Shown piece by piece: positions 25,223 to 32,088 of a stretch of DNA of 37,251 nt; the first letter of the stretch is position 1, and each line of letters begins with the position of its first letter. Made by a program: the position numbers and the translations under genes. The stretch is from NCBI RefSeq assembly GCF_013140855.1, contig NZ_JABBPG010000016.1, forward strand, positions 1 through 37,251, in the 5' to 3' direction. This DNA is from Pseudoalteromonas caenipelagi (lineage in GTDB: Bacteria > Pseudomonadota > Gammaproteobacteria > Enterobacterales > Alteromonadaceae). The notes under the pieces are model-generated. The model was not told the origin of the DNA, did no database searches, and saw only the letters and a list, made by a program, of their open reading frames with translations.

Positions 25223-25257
25223 TGTCGGCTCCGTTCTGTTTGTTAACAGAATGCCGA
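25223..25257 (-). other. Hairpin in the endolysin leader
   Basis: GTCGGC (25224-25229) and GCCGAC (25253-25258) flank an inner TTCTGTT/AACAGAA inverted repeat, giving a long interrupted stem that contains the endolysin SD in its bulge and overlaps the presumed -10. It could hold back early translation if transcripts start upstream. No experimental precedent is implied. Confidence 0.4.
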
Positions 25258-25292
25258 CGCGTGCGAGGGATGTATTTTAACCTGGGTTAAAA
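25248..25292 (-). promoter_or_regulatory. Late promoter (Plys-like) with 18-bp activator dyad
   Basis: Perfect palindrome TTTTAACCTGGGTTAAAA at 25275-25292, identical to 16781-16798. The hexamer CATTCT at 25253-25248 lies at the same 22-27 nt downstream distance as GATACT in the other copy. That places the dyad centre about 43 bp before the start of transcription, the location I recall for Mor binding in Mu Pm. It would drive the leftward lysis, packaging and portal genes. Confidence 0.75.
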
Positions 25293-25467
25293 AATCCTCT
25301 ATTTTTAACGTTAATACGTAACTTAAGGCTATACTAACGCTTAAATATAATGTTATATTTAAGTTAACAGTGCTTGTGTGATTGGAATCTACATTTTTTA
25401 TTTACTTTAAAATAATTCAATGGCTGCTGTGATATTCTTGAGACTCCAAACAACTAAGGAGTTAGAT

Positions 25468-25617
25468 ATGGAAACAAAACTACAAACACTTAAAAAGTTA
25501 ACAACAAAGGATCTGGTACGTGTGATCGGTGGTTCCGCAGGAGGTGGAGATGGAGCAGAGCCAGTAAAGGCTTCCCGAGTAGCATATGTAAAGCCAGAGG
25601 ACGTTTATAAACCATAA
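25468..25617 (+). CDS. Small peptide with double-glycine leader-like N-terminus
   Basis: A 49-residue peptide. The first 22 residues, METKLQTLKKLTTKDLVRVI followed by GG, match the pattern of double-glycine leaders (spaced hydrophobic residues, charged helix, GG at 21-22) used by bacteriocin and other secreted-peptide precursors. The following 27 residues (SAGGGDGAEPVKASRVAYVK and six more) are glycine-rich then polar. AAGGAG lies 8 nt before the ATG; an upstream ATG at 25420 lacks an SD. It is followed 8 nt later by a membrane protein gene. No peptidase-containing ABC exporter is in the window. I do not recognise the family. Confidence 0.72.
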   Translation: METKLQTLKKLTTKDLVRVIGGSAGGGDGAEPVKASRVAYVKPEDVYKP

Positions 25618-25625
25618 GGCTGAAA

Positions 25626-26174
25626 ATGAACTCATTCTTTGCACTAATAGGTTGGTCTCTGATCAGCAGTAAATTCGTGGCATTAGTAGCACTAATTTGT
25701 TTTGCAAAGCAACCTGCTAAGGAAATGTTGGCAGGGAGGCCAACAAGCGACTTGAGAGAACAGGTCGAGCACTCTCTCCTGATAGTCGCTGTCATCAGTT
25801 TCTCCTTTCACTTTATAGGTCGAATTAGTTCTGATGCAATTATAGGAGCCAGCATTGACAAGGATACCAAGTTAAAGCTTTATTACTTCTTCTTTGCGTT
25901 TTATGAACTTGTTTACGTCGCAGCAATACTAAAATGGCATCAATATAAAAACTGTATGATGGCAAAATATGCTAGATACGTTTGTTACCTCTCAGCGGTG
26001 ATGGCTACGATTTTGTTAACACGTTATGTTGATAGGGCTGTGTTTGAAACAAATATACTTGATTCTGTCTATGGATTTTTAGTGGCAGGAGTGAACGTAC
26101 TTACGATGTTAGCTATAGGAGCCTATCCTGCATATCGTTTGTTTCGTTTGATTCCTGATAAAAAATGGGTGTAA
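25626..26174 (+). CDS. Polytopic membrane protein (cargo)
   Basis: A 182-residue protein with about five predicted membrane segments (about 4-25, 47-66, 87-104, 117-134 and 147-168). No catalytic motif is seen. AAGG lies 7 nt before the ATG. It is the middle gene of a three-gene plus-strand cassette after the GG-leader peptide. It could be an immunity or exclusion protein for the peptide system or a superinfection-exclusion factor; both are inference from order and topology. Confidence 0.8.
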   Translation: MNSFFALIGWSLISSKFVALVALICFAKQPAKEMLAGRPTSDLREQVEHSLLIVAVISFSFHFIGRISSDAIIGASIDKDTKLKLYYFFFAFYELVYVAAILKWHQYKNCMMAKYARYVCYLSAVMATILLTRYVDRAVFETNILDSVYGFLVAGVNVLTMLAIGAYPAYRLFRLIPDKKWV

Positions 26175-26560
26175 GTGATATGGATTTATCAACTCTATTT
26201 TTAGTAGTAATGATTGGTATAGTGATGAGGTTGTACAGCCTAGTACTAAACCTCAAGGATTTAGGTAACGCTGAGGCCCAAGTCAGCCAGCAGAATATTC
26301 GATTAGTTAACCCGAGCAATGTACACAGTATTTCGTCTGCTCGTAAGGAAGCCCCCCTACAAGAAGGGTGTATAATGCTTGCTCGAAGTGAAACACTAGA
26401 GAAATTTTTTGAGCACGCTACTGAAGAACAAATAGAAAAATATGAGCTGCAATTCAGGATCGAAAGAAGGGCGCTACTACGACGCTTGCAAGCACTTGGT
26501 TATCTAGACCTGCATAAAGAAAGAGATAAGTATTTCAAGGAACTGAATGTGAAGCGCTAA
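26165..26560 (+). CDS. Single-pass membrane protein with helical cytoplasmic domain
   Basis: A 131-residue protein that overlaps the end of the polytopic membrane protein gene by 10 nt. One N-terminal membrane segment (about 8-28, DLSTLFLVVMIGIVMRLYSL) is followed by a polar linker and a long charged helix region (LEKFFEHATEEQIEKYELQFRIERRALLRRL). An alternative start is ATG 26180. It ends against the repressor gene, whose stop codon it overlaps by 4 nt. Family not recognised. Confidence 0.75.
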   Translation: MGVSDMDLSTLFLVVMIGIVMRLYSLVLNLKDLGNAEAQVSQQNIRLVNPSNVHSISSARKEAPLQEGCIMLARSETLEKFFEHATEEQIEKYELQFRIERRALLRRLQALGYLDLHKERDKYFKELNVKR

Positions 26561-26567
26561 GCTTCAC
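26549..26567. terminator. Hairpin over the convergent gene ends
   Basis: GTGAAGC-GCTAA-GCTTCAC, a perfect 7-bp stem with a 5-nt loop, spans the overlapping stop codons of the cargo cassette (+) and the repressor (-). It may act as a bidirectional terminator, though no T-run follows on either strand. Confidence 0.5.
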
Positions 26568-27003
26568 CAGCCATTTCAAAAACTTTCTTGAGTGTATCTT
26601 GAGAGAAATCCCCCGTTAACTCTGCCCGAGCCAATACTTCAGCCGCTTTTTTGATTAGTGTGAGGTTTTTCACTGCATCAAACTCGCCATTAACGCCCAA
26701 TTGCTTTTGAACTCTTTTTACTTGATATACGGATAATATCGCTTCTTCAGTAGCGTATACAGCAGCCTGGATAGCTGACTCCGCCGTTAATTCAGCGCTG
26801 TTAGCAATTTCAAGAGATGAGCGCCTGCCTGTTAAAACAAATGTGATGTCAAAGCCTAAATCTAAGCAGATCGCAAGTTTGTCACTGGGTATAGGTGCTC
26901 CATTATCCCACCGCCCCACAGTTTTTCTATTTACTTCGAGTCTCTCGGCTATGGACTCTTGTGTATAGCCTAGACGGTTTCTTTCAATTAAAAAATGTGA
27001 CAT
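26557..27003 (-). CDS. Lysogeny repressor, XRE-type
   Basis: A 148-residue protein with an N-terminal helix-turn-helix (residues 1-55, ERNRLGYTQESIAERLEVNRKTVGRWDNGAPIP) of the XRE family and a helical C-terminal part that probably oligomerises. No peptidase motif for RecA-stimulated self-cleavage is seen. It is divergent from the Ner-like gene across a 127-bp operator region, as Mu c and ner are. It is expected to keep the early promoter off in the lysogen. The lack of a cleavage motif suggests induction by other means, as in Mu. Confidence 0.87.
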   Translation of the reverse strand: MSHFLIERNRLGYTQESIAERLEVNRKTVGRWDNGAPIPSDKLAICLDLGFDITFVLTGRRSSLEIANSAELTAESAIQAAVYATEEAILSVYQVKRVQKQLGVNGEFDAVKNLTLIKKAAEVLARAELTGDFSQDTLKKVFEMAGEA

Positions 27004-27021
27004 ATCTTTGCCATTCGCCTA

Positions 27022-27050
27022 TTGACTATGTGACAAATTTGTCCCATAGT
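27022..27050 (+). promoter_or_regulatory. Early promoter with overlapping 26-bp operator dyad
   Basis: TTGACT (27022-27027), a 17-nt spacer and CATAGT (27045-27050) give a good sigma70-type promoter pointing to the Ner-like and transposition genes. The dyad 27025-27050 reads ACTATG-x-GACAAATTTGTC-x-CATAGT, with one mismatched pair, and covers the promoter completely. It is the prime candidate for the repressor operator. Confidence 0.75.
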
Positions 27051-27069
27051 TACATTGAACATTAACTAA

Positions 27070-27108
27070 ACCCTTAAGTAACCGTTCGCCAAAACTTAAA
27101 TTAAGGGT
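27070..27108. promoter_or_regulatory. Second inverted repeat in the divergent region
   Basis: ACCCTTAA (27070-27077) and TTAAGGGT (27101-27108), with an inner CTTAA/TTAAG, lie between the early promoter and the Ner-like start codon. They are a possible binding site for the Ner-like protein, which in Mu limits early transcription. Confidence 0.5.
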
Positions 27109-27130
27109 AAACCAACAGAGGTAATGTACT

Positions 27131-27415
27131 ATGAAACCAAACGAAATTAAACAAGCTATTTCGAATAAGGGCTACTCTCTATCTATGATTGCTGACGCTC
27201 TAAAAGTAGCTCCATCAGCAGTTTCGAACGTGGTCAACGGCAATGCTCGTTCAGAGCGCATCGCTAAAGCAATTGCAAAACTCTTAGAAAAACCATTGAA
27301 AAGTGTTTTTCCTGATATTTATTCATCATCTTCACAACCAAAAGTTGTAAAAAAGGGCGAGCAACGCGAGAAGTGTGTTGTAGAACTTCGCCAATTATTC
27401 GCTGTAGCATCATAG
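27131..27415 (+). CDS. ner: Ner-like DNA-binding regulator
   Basis: A 94-residue protein with a helix-turn-helix in residues 1-60 (IKQAISNKGYSLSMIADALKVAPSAVSNVVNG, then RIAKAIAKLLEKPLKSVFPDIY), the Ner/Nlp family pattern. In Mu, Ner turns down the early and repressor promoters. It is the first rightward gene after the operator region, with AGAGG 9 nt before the ATG. The C-terminal 25 residues are an extra basic tail. Confidence 0.88.
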   Translation: MKPNEIKQAISNKGYSLSMIADALKVAPSAVSNVVNGNARSERIAKAIAKLLEKPLKSVFPDIYSSSSQPKVVKKGEQREKCVVELRQLFAVAS

Positions 27416-27425
27416 GAGCCTCATC

Positions 27426-27650
27426 ATGTCATTATTCAATCCAAATCAGTCAATATCGTCAGCCGTAGCTGAGGCTATGTTGTTATCAACTAAGAGCCAC
27501 ACAGGGCGGCCTCTAATATTGCCAAACGTCGCACGTTCAATTGCGCAGGCGAACTCGCTGCCAGATGATTGCGCCAAGCATTTAGTAACAGAAGCGCGCT
27601 CGGGTTCGTCGGAGTCTGCTCCATCTCATCAATTGACTGATCAAGAGTAG
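27426..27650 (+). CDS. Possible small early protein (opposite another frame)
   Basis: A 74-residue frame starting MSLFNPNQSISSAVAEAM, with AGGAG 7 nt before the ATG and only 10 nt after the Ner-like stop, as an early operon gene would be. It has no recognisable domain. It is antisense to the 27490-27768 frame, which also has a ribosome binding site, so one of the two may not be expressed. Confidence 0.5.
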   Translation: MSLFNPNQSISSAVAEAMLLSTKSHTGRPLILPNVARSIAQANSLPDDCAKHLVTEARSGSSESAPSHQLTDQE

Positions 27651-27768
27651 TAACCATGTGTGCTGCAATGTCAGGAGTCAGTGACTCAGCAAGCGCTGTA
27701 ATAAAGGAGTTTAGAGCGGCTGTTGTGTCAAACAATGTGTCTAGTGATTGGTCTATATCATTATTCAT
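27490..27768 (-). CDS. Possible antisense early-region protein
   Basis: A 92-residue minus-strand frame starting MNNDIDQSLDTLFDTTAALN, with TGGAG 8 nt before the ATG (27768). The product is acidic and helical with normal amino-acid composition (LLLLNAWRNHLAASSPAQLN), which looks protein-like. It runs against the early operon and overlaps the 27426-27650 frame. Family not recognised. Confidence 0.45.
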   Translation of the reverse strand: MNNDIDQSLDTLFDTTAALNSFITALAESLTPDIAAHMVTTLDQSIDEMEQTPTNPSALLLLNAWRNHLAASSPAQLNVRRLAILEAALCGS

Positions 27769-27964
27769 GTTGGTTGCTCCAGTTAATCGTGTTTTGTATT
27801 TACGCACAGTTGAGGGACTAGTTTATGTGCCACCCATGTTTTCCGTTAACAAAAGCATACGCACGAGCATTGAAAATAGCACGGCAATAATCTCGGCAAT
27901 TTTTGCCGCCGTTTTTGCCAACAGTGGTTTAAAAATAGGAACTAATAAATACAAGGTGGCAGTG

Positions 27965-28432
27965 ATGTTATTTGATGAATCTCTCGTGGAGACCAGTATG
28001 TTATTAAATGAATATGCACCCAAGTGCGACATGTCGCTGGTGCTAATTGCAACGCTAAAAAAGGCGGTAGACGACAGCCCCTATTCGCGCCCCGCAATTG
28101 TTGACCGAATGAATGAGGGCCTAGGCGGTAAAAAGGCTGTAACTGTAGATATGCTCAATAAGTGGTTAAGCCCAGGAGCAGAGCGCAAAATGCCTGCGGA
28201 ATATATCACCGCATTTTGTTGGGCCACGCAAAGTATTAGCCCCGTAGCGGTATTGCTGCAACCTATCGACTTTGTGCCAGTTGACGAACGCGGCGTATCG
28301 CTGCAACGTGCCGCTGAGCTAATTTTGCAATCAACCCAGTTACAAAAACGAGCCGAGCAAATGTTTATGAACATTAACGGCGCAATATCACCTGATCAGC
28401 AACCCGCTGAGCCAACCCCTATACACCAATAA
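27965..28432 (+). CDS. Early regulatory-type protein
   Basis: Up to 155 residues. AAGG lies 8 nt before ATG 27965. The segment LKKAVDDSPYSRPAIVDRMNEGLGGKKAVTVDMLNKWLSPGAERKMP resembles short DNA-binding-like proteins seen in the early region of BcepMu-type phages (memory, unverified). A start at 28031 would begin with this domain. The C-terminus contains VDERGVSLQRAAELILQSTQL. I reject the longer frame from 27656 because it lacks an SD. The stretch 27651-27964 holds no clear plus-strand gene. Confidence 0.75.
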   Translation: MLFDESLVETSMLLNEYAPKCDMSLVLIATLKKAVDDSPYSRPAIVDRMNEGLGGKKAVTVDMLNKWLSPGAERKMPAEYITAFCWATQSISPVAVLLQPIDFVPVDERGVSLQRAAELILQSTQLQKRAEQMFMNINGAISPDQQPAEPTPIHQ

Positions 28433-28443
28433 CGAGGCCAATT

Positions 28444-28602
28444 ATGAACACTATCAAAGACCAAGTTGCGCCCAAAATTCAGCAAAGCGCACAAAAAACA
28501 AACGAATGGCAAACGGTTTGCCCTGCGTATGCAGCTAAGCGACTAATGAGTGCGAGCGAGCTATCAGAATTAGCGGCCAAATCATTTGGGGGTGTGGTAT
28601 GA
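28444..28602 (+). CDS. 52-residue early protein
   Basis: A short frame, MNTIKDQVAPKIQQSAQKTN at the start, 11 nt after the previous stop. Its TGA overlaps the next ATG (ATGA), showing translational coupling. Polar and helical, with no known domain. It is too short for many gene finders but its position makes it credible. Confidence 0.65.
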   Translation: MNTIKDQVAPKIQQSAQKTNEWQTVCPAYAAKRLMSASELSELAAKSFGGVV

Positions 28603-28847
28603 GCGTAGTAATTCAACCTGTTGATTTAAACAAAGTGAAACTGGTAGAGCAAGTACCGCAGTTGCAGTGCGAGTGCTGCAAGTATATTGCTAAGCCGCTG
28701 AGTTCTAATGCCACATGTAGCGAGTGGTTGTATGCAGCCCACCGTATAGGTTGGCGGCATGTTACAACCGAACAATACGATTTTGACTGTGTATGTGCTG
28801 TGTGTTTAGTGGGCCTAATAGCGCCAGAAGCTAGGGAGGCGGTATGA
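28599..28847 (+). CDS. Cysteine-rich early protein (zinc-binding-like)
   Basis: An 82-residue protein with CECC near residue 27, a further C, and CVCAVC near residue 66, suggesting a treble-clef or zinc-ribbon fold. WLYAAHRIGWRHV lies between. It is part of the tightly overlapped early operon, with ATGA junctions on both sides. Similar short zinc proteins occur in early regions of transposable phages. Function unknown. Confidence 0.75.
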   Translation: MSVVIQPVDLNKVKLVEQVPQLQCECCKYIAKPLSSNATCSEWLYAAHRIGWRHVTTEQYDFDCVCAVCLVGLIAPEAREAV

Positions 28848-29074
28848 ACATATCAACACACAGATGGGCGCATGTCTATGTTGAAGGTAACAAGCTGTCG
28901 GTTTGGGTATGTCCTGATAGCGCAGGCTTTGATAAAAGCGGTAATTGGGACAGCGATATAATGGAAAGTAACTCTCTGAATTTAACAGCACCCGCAACAC
29001 GTGCAGGCTGGGTTGAGCTACATGCCAAGCTGCGTCATTGGTTTAGCCCCATAACAGTGGAGTGCGGCCAATGA
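28844..29074 (+). CDS. Small early protein
   Basis: A 76-residue protein, MNISTHRWAHVYVEGNKLSV at the start, rich in tryptophan and beta-strand formers. GGAGG lies just before the ATG; the ATG overlaps the previous stop and the stop overlaps the next ATG. No recognised family. It belongs to the early operon between regulator and transposase genes. Confidence 0.72.
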   Translation: MNISTHRWAHVYVEGNKLSVWVCPDSAGFDKSGNWDSDIMESNSLNLTAPATRAGWVELHAKLRHWFSPITVECGQ

Positions 29075-29382
29075 GCAATGACAGATATTTATCACCACAA
29101 ATACAACGCACACTCGCCACCATAGAGCTGCTATGTGGGCATGAAGTAAAAGGCGTTGAGGCGGGCAAAATGGTCGTTGAGCTTAATTGCACCCCCTCTG
29201 ATATGCACCGCGTTTTAGCCAATTTAGAGCACGCGGGTTGGGCCGAACGTTTGACTACAAGCCAAAACCGCTGGCGACTCCATAAAAAGCCTGTGCAAGT
29301 CAGCAACACCGTTGCCCACTCATTCAGCACTGCAATTAGCGATTTGCAGATTGAACGCAATAACTACGGGCTATTGAGGTGA
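29071..29382 (+). CDS. Winged-helix early protein
   Basis: A 103-residue protein starting MSNDRYLSPQIQRTLATIELLCGHEVKG. The segment VVELNCTPSDMHRVLANLEHAGWAERL has the pattern of an IclR-type winged helix, so it probably binds DNA. The ATG at 29071 overlaps the previous stop (ATGA); an ATG 9 nt upstream is less likely. Confidence 0.78.
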   Translation: MSNDRYLSPQIQRTLATIELLCGHEVKGVEAGKMVVELNCTPSDMHRVLANLEHAGWAERLTTSQNRWRLHKKPVQVSNTVAHSFSTAISDLQIERNNYGLLR

Positions 29383-29386
29383 GATC

Positions 29387-30304
29387 ATGAGTGATTTAAG
29401 TGTAACAGACCTGATCGATTTAAAAGTTCAACAGCAAGAGGAATTAGCGTCTAAGCAAAATACGTTATTGCAGCTAGGTCAAATTCAAGCATTCAACTTT
29501 ATGGGAAAACTCGTAACCGTTACGGAATTAAAGCTTGCCCAGCAAATTAAGGAAACCAAGAGCTACAAGGGTTTAACGCTTCAAGATGATAATGGAAAAG
29601 TCGTAACTGTTACGACTTGGGAGCAATGTTGTAAGCATATTTTGCAAACGGATTGCCAAAACCTTGATAACAGGCTTCGTAACTTACAGCAATTTGGCGA
29701 AGAGTTTTTTGAAGCTGCTCAAAAAATGAAGCTGGGCTATCGAGATTTACGCGCTTTACGCCAATTACCCGAAGATGAGCAAGCACTCGTTATTGAGTCT
29801 GAAGCTGTGGAAACGGGCGACAAAGACGCAGTAAAAGAGCTGATCGACGAGTTAAAAGCTAAGCACAAAAAAGAGAAAGACAAACTGGCGACAGAGCTGG
29901 ACGCAACAGAGCGAATGCTCAAAGCCTCGCGTAATACTGCATCGGAGAAAGAAGACAAAATTGTTCAGCTCACCGCTGACTTAGAAAGCAAAAAGTTTAG
30001 TGCTGATAAATGGAAAGGTGAAGCCAAGTCGTTTTTTGAAGCATTGGCTAAAACACAAAACCAAATCCGCGAGGGATTCAATCAATTGCTGGTACTCAGT
30101 GAGCAGTTAGAGACCGTGCAAATTGACGATAAAACTTATGATGCGGCTAAATCTGCGTTTTACGCTGACAGCAAAATTTTACTAACTCAACTGGCTGGTG
30201 TGTGGAACGAGATACACCGCACTTATGGTGATCTGGATGACGCGCGCCCAAGTGGGGAGTGGCTGGCCGAAATGGGCTTTGAAGGGACGGAGGTGATCGA
30301 ATGA
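29387..30304 (+). CDS. Coiled-coil early protein upstream of the transposase
   Basis: A 305-residue protein. The N-terminal 60 residues resemble the short region of phage early DNA-metabolism proteins (SVTDLIDLKVQQQEELASKQ). The middle (about 130-220) is a long charged coiled coil (KELIDELKAKHKKEKDKLATE), and the C-terminus contains the hydrophobic LLTQLAGVWNEIHR. AGGTGA lies before the ATG. The TGA overlaps the transposase ATG, so the two are coupled. I do not recognise a named family. It may assist transpososome assembly; that is inference from position. Confidence 0.72.
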   Translation: MSDLSVTDLIDLKVQQQEELASKQNTLLQLGQIQAFNFMGKLVTVTELKLAQQIKETKSYKGLTLQDDNGKVVTVTTWEQCCKHILQTDCQNLDNRLRNLQQFGEEFFEAAQKMKLGYRDLRALRQLPEDEQALVIESEAVETGDKDAVKELIDELKAKHKKEKDKLATELDATERMLKASRNTASEKEDKIVQLTADLESKKFSADKWKGEAKSFFEALAKTQNQIREGFNQLLVLSEQLETVQIDDKTYDAAKSAFYADSKILLTQLAGVWNEIHRTYGDLDDARPSGEWLAEMGFEGTEVIE

Positions 30305-32085
30305 ACGCACTCTCTCTAGAATACTGGGCCGAACAGCTAGACAACGCCGGGCATGGTGAAAAAGGCACAATACGTGAAGAAGCATGTAGAACGCTTGGGC
30401 TGAGTAAAGACGCGTTGTATCGCAGATTTAAAAGCCTAGGTTGGCAGAGTGGTAAGGCTAAACGCAGTGATGCGGGTAGTACCAGCATGGATGAAGATGC
30501 AGTAAACATTATGGTTTCATTGCTGAGCCTGTCTAAGCGCGCAAATGGTAAAAGAACCATGAACGTGCCTGTGGCTACCAGCATACTTGCTGCAAATGGC
30601 TATGACACGTTAAGCCCGAGTCAGATCAGTCGTGTACTAGCTACTTACAACGCCAATATTACTAAATTAGATGCCGTTGAGCCGCATAAACAGCTCAGAA
30701 GTTTGGGGCCTAACCATGTACACCAAGTCGACCCTAGTTATTGTTTGTTGTACTACCCACCAGGGCGCAGAAAAGGCGTGATGCAGCACTATGCGGATCA
30801 AGATGAGTTTTACGCCAACAAACCTGAAAACTTGGAGAAAATAAAGCACTTTAAGTTGTGGCGCTATGTTATGACCGACCATTGGAGCGGCATGATTAGG
30901 GTTTATTACTATCAAGCCGCTGGTGAAACAACTGCAAACCTATTTGAGTTTTTAATGTGGTGCTGGCGTGGTCAAGAAGGTTCTGTGTTTTCTGGGCCAT
31001 GCGATTATTTGTATTGGGACAAAGGCAGCGCTAACAAAGCCAAAGCTATCAAGAAGCTTCTCAATAGTTTAAATGTGAAGTACGAAGAGCATAAGGCAAA
31101 AAATGCGCGTGCCAAGGGTTCGGTAGAAAAAGCAAACGACATTGTAGAAACTCAGTTTGAATCGCGTTTGTTAATTGAGCCTGTTAATAGTGTTGACGAA
31201 ATAAACGAGGCTGTGTGGGCGTGGCAAGAAGCCTATAACGCCGACAAAATTAAGGGCCAAAATTGCAAACACTCTCGCCATAAAATGGCAAGGCAAGAAG
31301 CATGGTTGATGATTTATAAGCCTGAGTACCGCCACCGTTTGCGCAAACTTCCCGACGACAAAATTTGTAGGCTTTTACTCACTAAAGAAGGTGAAACACG
31401 CGTTGTTACGGGTGATTTGACGATCCCGTATTTGCACCCAATTACTAAGTGCTCGTTAAAGTATGAGCTAAGCACGTTAGAGCATATTTGCGTAGGCATG
31501 AAAGTAAGTGTTAGCCCCATCATTGTAGGGGACTCGCCCGATTTGCTCGTTGGAGTAAAAAGCCCCATGGGTGATGTTGTTTACCACCAAGTTGCACCTG
31601 TTGAGTTTGACGCCGCTGGGTTTCGTGTTGATGCCCCTGTGTTTGGTGAAAACTATGCAAGCCATGCTGATACACCAACTCAAACAGCCATTAAATCAGC
31701 CGACAGGTTGGCATATCCGAATATGAGCGACGAAGAGATCGAGAAAGCCAAAAAGGCCAAAAAAGTGCCATTTAACGGCAAGTTGGTTGCGCACTCGCAC
31801 CTTAAAGACGTTGAGCACGAAACGCGGATCACACCTAGAGGCGAAGCGATTGAAGCAGACAGCCCAGTGGCTAAACAAATTGCACAAGCACCTAAACGCA
31901 AAGGCAAGGTTTTAGACGAAATCGACCTGCGCATAATTGTGGCCGAGCGATTGGGCCGCGCATTAAGACCAACAGAAGTTGAATGGCTGCAAAGCCTCGT
32001 AGTTGTTGAAACGGAATTAAATAACGTATTGGAGCAGTTGCACAACGGGATAGCGGAAACCCCAGTGTATAAGTTAGCGAGATAA
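30301..32085 (+). CDS. A: Transposase A subunit, DD35E type
   Basis: A 594-residue DDE transposase. An N-terminal helix-turn-helix (AGHGEKGTIREEACRTLGLSKDALYRRFKS) is followed by the rve integrase core with D144 (HQVDPS), D240 (YLYWDKGSANKAK) and E276 (GSVEKAND). D240 to E276 leaves 35 residues between, the classical DD35E spacing; MuA has a longer gap. The C-terminal part carries Mu-type core-beta features and a charged tail. It cuts and joins the prophage ends during integration and replicative transposition. It is followed 3 nt later by the B subunit gene. Confidence 0.94.
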   Translation: MNALSLEYWAEQLDNAGHGEKGTIREEACRTLGLSKDALYRRFKSLGWQSGKAKRSDAGSTSMDEDAVNIMVSLLSLSKRANGKRTMNVPVATSILAANGYDTLSPSQISRVLATYNANITKLDAVEPHKQLRSLGPNHVHQVDPSYCLLYYPPGRRKGVMQHYADQDEFYANKPENLEKIKHFKLWRYVMTDHWSGMIRVYYYQAAGETTANLFEFLMWCWRGQEGSVFSGPCDYLYWDKGSANKAKAIKKLLNSLNVKYEEHKAKNARAKGSVEKANDIVETQFESRLLIEPVNSVDEINEAVWAWQEAYNADKIKGQNCKHSRHKMARQEAWLMIYKPEYRHRLRKLPDDKICRLLLTKEGETRVVTGDLTIPYLHPITKCSLKYELSTLEHICVGMKVSVSPIIVGDSPDLLVGVKSPMGDVVYHQVAPVEFDAAGFRVDAPVFGENYASHADTPTQTAIKSADRLAYPNMSDEEIEKAKKAKKVPFNGKLVAHSHLKDVEHETRITPRGEAIEADSPVAKQIAQAPKRKGKVLDEIDLRIIVAERLGRALRPTEVEWLQSLVVVETELNNVLEQLHNGIAETPVYKLAR

Positions 32086-32088
32086 TCC

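Noticed and set aside
27656..27964. N-terminal extension of the early regulatory-type gene
   Set aside because: No ribosome binding site at 27656 and low protein-like character; an SD exists at 27965.
27823..28032. Hydrophobic minus-strand frame (69 residues)
   Set aside because: No ribosome binding site at its start, and half of it is the complement of the supported plus-strand gene.
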